Under the pieces are notes generated by a model. The model was not told the origin of the DNA and did no database searches. It saw only the letters and a list, made by a program, of their open reading frames with translations. DNA of 54,375 nt from Methylobacterium sp. J-076 (GTDB taxonomy: Bacteria > Pseudomonadota > Alphaproteobacteria > Rhizobiales > Beijerinckiaceae). This document shows, piece after piece, positions 51,927 to 54,375 of this stretch; the first letter of the stretch is position 1; the number at the start of each line of letters is the position of its first letter. The translations under genes were made by a program, and so were the position numbers. The stretch is taken from assembly GCF_022829405.1 (NCBI RefSeq), contig NZ_JAKSXW010000024.1, positions 1 through 54,375 on the forward strand, given 5' to 3'.

Positions 51927-52733
51927 TCAGGGCAGGATGAACGCCTCGACCCCGTGGGCGAACCCGTCCGAGTCGTTGTCCGCCGTGACGGCGCGGGCGG
52001 CGTCCTTCACGGCCCCGGTGGCGTTGCCCATCGCCACGGGGAAGCCGCTGCGGGCGAACATCGGCCGGTCGTTGGCCGCATCGCCGAAGGTGGCGATCCG
52101 CTCCTCCGGGATCCCCAGATGCTTGCTCAGCCACGCCACGAACTGCCCCTTGTCGCGGCCGGGCGGGGTGACGTCGAGGTAGTAGGGCTGCGAGCGGTGG
52201 ATCGTGGCGCCCTCCCCGAGGGCGTCCTGCAGCCGCCCCTCGCAGGCGGCGAGCAGGGCGGGGTCGGCGCTGACGCCGACGATCTTCGAGGCCTCGCCGA
52301 GGAGCCCGGCGAGGTCGTCGGTGACCCGGGGCTCGGCCGCGAGGGTGCGGCGTTCGAGGTCGGCGTAGGGCCCCTGCGGGTCGCGCAGGTACCACGCCCC
52401 CCGGGCGAAGACCCAGATGTCCACGCCCTCCCCCGCCAGCCGCTCCGCCGCCGCCCGGGCCACCGGGGCGGGGATCAGGTGCTCCTCGAGGACGGCGAGG
52501 TCCGGCCCGACGACGGTGGCGCCGTTATAGGCCCCCATCGGCAGGTCGAGCTCGAGGGTCGCGACGAGGTCGCGCAGCCCGACCGGCGGCCGGGCCGAGG
52601 CGATGGTGAAGCCGATGCCGGCCGCCCGCAGGCGCGTCACGGCCGCCACGGTGGCCTGCGTCAGCCGCTTGTCGGAGGTGACGAGGGTGCCGTCGACGTC
52701 GGAGACGACGAGGCGGATGCCGTCCGCCTTCAT
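51927..52733 (-). CDS. Cof-type HAD-IIB phosphatase
   Basis: A 268-residue haloacid dehalogenase hydrolase: DVDGT at residues 12-16 with nucleophile Asp12, the LTIASAR-type Thr/Ser segment, and GDAANDRPMF carrying the last Asp residues. The IIB cap (residues about 85-190) suggests sugar-phosphate or flavin-phosphate substrates. Its start ATG 52733 overlaps the gluconokinase stop by 4 nt, so it is translated with gntK; a phosphosugar role is therefore plausible. Confidence 0.92.
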   Translation of the reverse strand: MKADGIRLVVSDVDGTLVTSDKRLTQATVAAVTRLRAAGIGFTIASARPPVGLRDLVATLELDLPMGAYNGATVVGPDLAVLEEHLIPAPVARAAAERLAGEGVDIWVFARGAWYLRDPQGPYADLERRTLAAEPRVTDDLAGLLGEASKIVGVSADPALLAACEGRLQDALGEGATIHRSQPYYLDVTPPGRDKGQFVAWLSKHLGIPEERIATFGDAANDRPMFARSGFPVAMGNATGAVKDAARAVTADNDSDGFAHGVEAFILP

Positions 52734-53272
52734 GCCCACGTCCCCCCGTCCCTCGCGAGGTGGGCGACGATCCGGGCGGCGAGGGCGTCGGGCGGTGCGA
52801 GGATGCTCACGGTGATGGGGTGCTCCTCCGGGGCGGGGGGTTCGAGGGCGGCGAACTGGCTGTCGAGGAGGCCGGCGGGCATGAAATGGCCGTGCCGCCC
52901 GGCGAGGCGGGCGGCGATCACCGCCCGGTCCCCCTCCAGATAGACGATCCGCACCCGGCGGCTGCCGCCGGTCAGGACGTCGCGGTAGACCCGGCGCAGG
53001 GCCGAGCAGACGATGACGCCCGATTCGCCCGCCTCCAGGCGCTGGCGGATCCACACCGCGATCCGGGCGAGCCAGGGGGCGCGGTCCTCGTCGTCGAGGG
53101 CGAGGCCGGCATGCATCTTGGCGACGTGCTCCGGCGTGTGGAAACTGTCGCCGTCCACGAAGATCCAGCCGAGCCGCTCGGCCACGAGGGCGGCCACCGT
53201 GCTCTTGCCCGAGCCCGAGACGCCCATCACCACGAGGACCTGCGCCGCCGCCGCGGCCTGCCTCCCGTCCAT
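52730..53272 (-). CDS. gntK: Gluconokinase
   Basis: A 180-residue thermoresistant-type gluconokinase. P-loop VMGVSGSGKSTV at residues 15-26, DGDSFHTPEHVAKMHAG with the substrate loop, LDDEDRAPWL, and HFMPAGLLDSQFAALEPP are all family signatures. It phosphorylates gluconate to 6-phosphogluconate. ATG 53272 gives the typical length. It is first in a two-gene unit with a HAD phosphatase; no gluconate transporter is adjacent. Confidence 0.95.
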   Translation of the reverse strand: MDGRQAAAAAQVLVVMGVSGSGKSTVAALVAERLGWIFVDGDSFHTPEHVAKMHAGLALDDEDRAPWLARIAVWIRQRLEAGESGVIVCSALRRVYRDVLTGGSRRVRIVYLEGDRAVIAARLAGRHGHFMPAGLLDSQFAALEPPAPEEHPITVSILAPPDALAARIVAHLARDGGTWA

Positions 53273-53354
53273 GCGTCCCCCCGCGCCGCCCGGCTCGCCG
53301 CCACCTTCGGGCATTCTAGGGTGTGGATGGCGCCCCGGCATCCCTCCGCCGGGG

Positions 53355-53379
53355 GGAACCGGCGCCGCCGACCCGCGTT
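53355..53379 (+). promoter_or_regulatory. Predicted EcfG (general stress sigma factor) promoter
   Basis: GGAAC at 53355-53359 and CGTT at 53376-53379, separated by 16 nt. The predicted transcript starts near 53386, about 25 nt before the DUF3072 gene. This is the third match to the general-stress promoter in the window. Confidence 0.6.
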
Positions 53380-53410
53380 GGCCAGAACATTTCAGGAACG
53401 AGTGGGACCC

Positions 53411-53662
53411 ATGGCCAAGTCGGACGCGAAGAACACCAACCAGGCGGAGAACCCCAAGATCGATCCGAAGGACAGCTCGAACCAGATCAAGGATCCGGAT
53501 CAGTGGACCACCGGCGGGGAGCCGATGACGGGGGCGCAGGCCTCCTACCTCAAGACCCTGTCCGAGGAGGCGAAGGAGCCTGAGGCGTTCGACGATTCCA
53601 TCGACAAGGCCGAGGCCTCGAAGCGGATCGACTCCCTCCGGCACAAGGCCGGCCACGCCTGA
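53411..53662 (+). CDS. DUF3072 family protein
   Basis: An 83-residue, very hydrophilic protein rich in Lys, Asp, Glu, Ser and Asn (MAKSDAKNTNQAENPKID). Its core TTGGEPMTGAQASYLKTLSEEA is the DUF3072 motif. The composition suggests a disordered, desiccation-type or stress protein. AGGAACG lies about 11 nt before ATG 53411, and an EcfG-type promoter lies just upstream, so stress induction is likely. Function unknown. Confidence 0.9.
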   Translation: MAKSDAKNTNQAENPKIDPKDSSNQIKDPDQWTTGGEPMTGAQASYLKTLSEEAKEPEAFDDSIDKAEASKRIDSLRHKAGHA

Positions 53663-53667
53663 TTCCC

Positions 53668-53710
53668 CGAAGACCGTGCCCGGTGAAATTGCACCGGCGC
53701 ACGGTCTTCG
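53668..53710 (+). terminator. Long hairpin after the DUF3072 gene
   Basis: An 18-bp stem with one bulged base: CGAAGACCGTGC (53668-53679) with GCACGGTCTTCG (53699-53710), plus CCGGTG (53680-53685) with CACCGG (53692-53697), around the loop AAATTG. It begins 6 nt after the stop codon. No T run follows, so the stem may protect the mRNA end or terminate both strands. Confidence 0.6.
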
Positions 53711-53813
53711 CGCATTGCGTTAAGGCTGCGGCAATCCGCGTGGGGTAACCCGGACATCCGCCCCCGTCGGCCGGTCGACCGGCGGCCGGGGGCGGAGGAA
53801 CGGTTTCGGGTCG

Positions 53814-54047
53814 ATGAGCGAGCGAACGGCGAACGCGGCCACACCATCCCGCCCCGGGACGTCCTGCCCCGGGACATCTTGGGGCCTCGCGCGCTTCCTG
53901 CGCGACACGGGCGGGGCGACCGCCATCGAGTACGCCATGATCGGCGGGCTGATCTTCGCCGTCATCGCCGGGAGCCTCAAGCTGTACGGCTCGAAGGTGG
54001 ACGGGGTCTACGGCCAGATCGGCAATGCGATGGCGCAGGTGAACTGA
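53814..54047 (+). CDS. Flp-family type IVb pilin
   Basis: A 77-residue pilin. The class IVb cleavage and assembly site is visible: G-G followed by ATAIEYAMIGGLIFAVIAG, so the mature pilin begins at the Ala after the Gly, with Glu at +5 and Tyr at +6. The 34-residue leader is longer than usual for Flp pilins. The pre-pilin peptidase and tad genes are not in the window. The mature protein is a hydrophobic helix plus a short tail ending GNAMAQVN. Confidence 0.88.
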   Translation: MSERTANAATPSRPGTSCPGTSWGLARFLRDTGGATAIEYAMIGGLIFAVIAGSLKLYGSKVDGVYGQIGNAMAQVN

Positions 54048-54194
54048 CCCCTCCTCCTCCCATCCCGCACGGACCCGCGGGAAAGCGGGGGTTGCGAGGA
54101 TGAAACCGGCGGCCACGGCGTGCCGCCCCCACTGTGTCCCACCCGCTACGGACTCCCGGCTGCCCATGGGGTAGGCACGGGGACGGCCAGACCG

Positions 54195-54375
54195 ATGGAC
54201 CTTGTCCGGATGCGAACGACACCGATCATCCTGCTCGCCGCGGCGGCGTTGTCGGGCTGCACGCTCCTGCCCGCGGCGGGACCGACGGCCACGGCGATCC
54301 AGGCGGGGGCGGAGGTGCCCGAGGCCGGCGGCGGCCTGCTGGCCCGCTACGAGATCATCGACGTCACCCCCGCCG
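54195..54375 (+). CDS. Probable polysaccharide-export lipoprotein, N-terminal fragment
   Basis: The first 60 codons of a gene that runs off the right edge. A signal with lipobox LSGC occurs at about residues 19-22 (IILLAAAALSGC), followed by TLLPAAGPTATAI and YEIIDVTPA. That opening resembles Wza/KpsD-type outer-membrane polysaccharide export proteins of Rhizobiales. ATG 54195 is the first start; ATG 54210 would place the signal peptide more typically. Firm assignment needs the rest of the gene. Confidence 0.6.
   Translation, partial: MDLVRMRTTPIILLAAAALSGCTLLPAAGPTATAIQAGAEVPEAGGGLLARYEIIDVTPA

Overview
The window is a 54.4-kb piece of a very GC-rich alphaproteobacterial chromosome. It most resembles Methylobacterium/Methylorubrum (Hyphomicrobiales): gene content, GTG starts, and several families seen mainly in this group (TIGR02301, DUF3126, bacterial transglutaminase-like cysteine proteases, a BzdR-type regulator). 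There is no rRNA, so the genus is inferred from overall resemblance. No tRNA, CRISPR array, IS element or prophage was seen.

Layout. 0-7.4 kb: the start of dxs (cut by the left edge), xseB, a tyrosine phosphatase, a metallophosphoesterase, rplY with a hairpin-rich leader, pdxH, a lipoprotein, a small exported protein, a C40 peptidase and an MgtC-type membrane protein. 7.6-14.5 kb: a seven-gene MoxR/Bat-type operon (MoxR ATPase, DUF58, DUF4381-like, two VWA proteins, a TPR protein, a BatD-like protein). 14.7-18.7 kb: a conserved unknown, a fluoride riboswitch with crcB, a PPDK-regulatory-type kinase/phosphorylase, then a 431-bp gene-free region before hemE-hemJ with the marks of an alphaproteobacterial replication origin (DnaA-like boxes, a perfect CtrA box, many GANTC sites, an AT-rich tract). 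18.8-28.3 kb: an LprI-like protein, hisZ-hisG, a decayed higB beside an intact higA, and coupled housekeeping runs (SDR, unknown, Nudix, TIGR02301; ygfZ, tag, HD hydrolase). 28.4-32.8 kb: an HTH remnant, a periplasmic molybdenum hydroxylase pair, and an AT-rich two-gene islet that looks imported. 32.8-36.4 kb: kup and ispG. 36.7-45.6 kb: a LysR regulator beside a valine-degradation cluster (mmsA, acyl-CoA dehydrogenase, 3-hydroxyisobutyryl-CoA hydrolase, mmsB, enoyl-CoA hydratase, acyl-CoA synthetase). 45.8-54.4 kb: two related transglutaminase-like proteases, cysE, a HTH/shikimate-kinase-fold regulator, a lytic transglycosylase, a HAD phosphatase coupled to gluconokinase, a DUF3072 protein, a Flp-type pilin, and the start of a probable polysaccharide-export lipoprotein.

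Cross-cutting signals. Three GGAAC-N16/17-CGTT promoters of the alphaproteobacterial general stress sigma factor EcfG lie in front of small or exported proteins (5.1, 47.0 and 53.4 kb). Four families of palindromic intergenic repeats (A-D below) recur, and one copy of family D appears to encode the N-terminus of the TPR protein in the Bat operon. The best candidates for something new are the AT-rich two-gene islet, the stress-promoter genes and the origin region.
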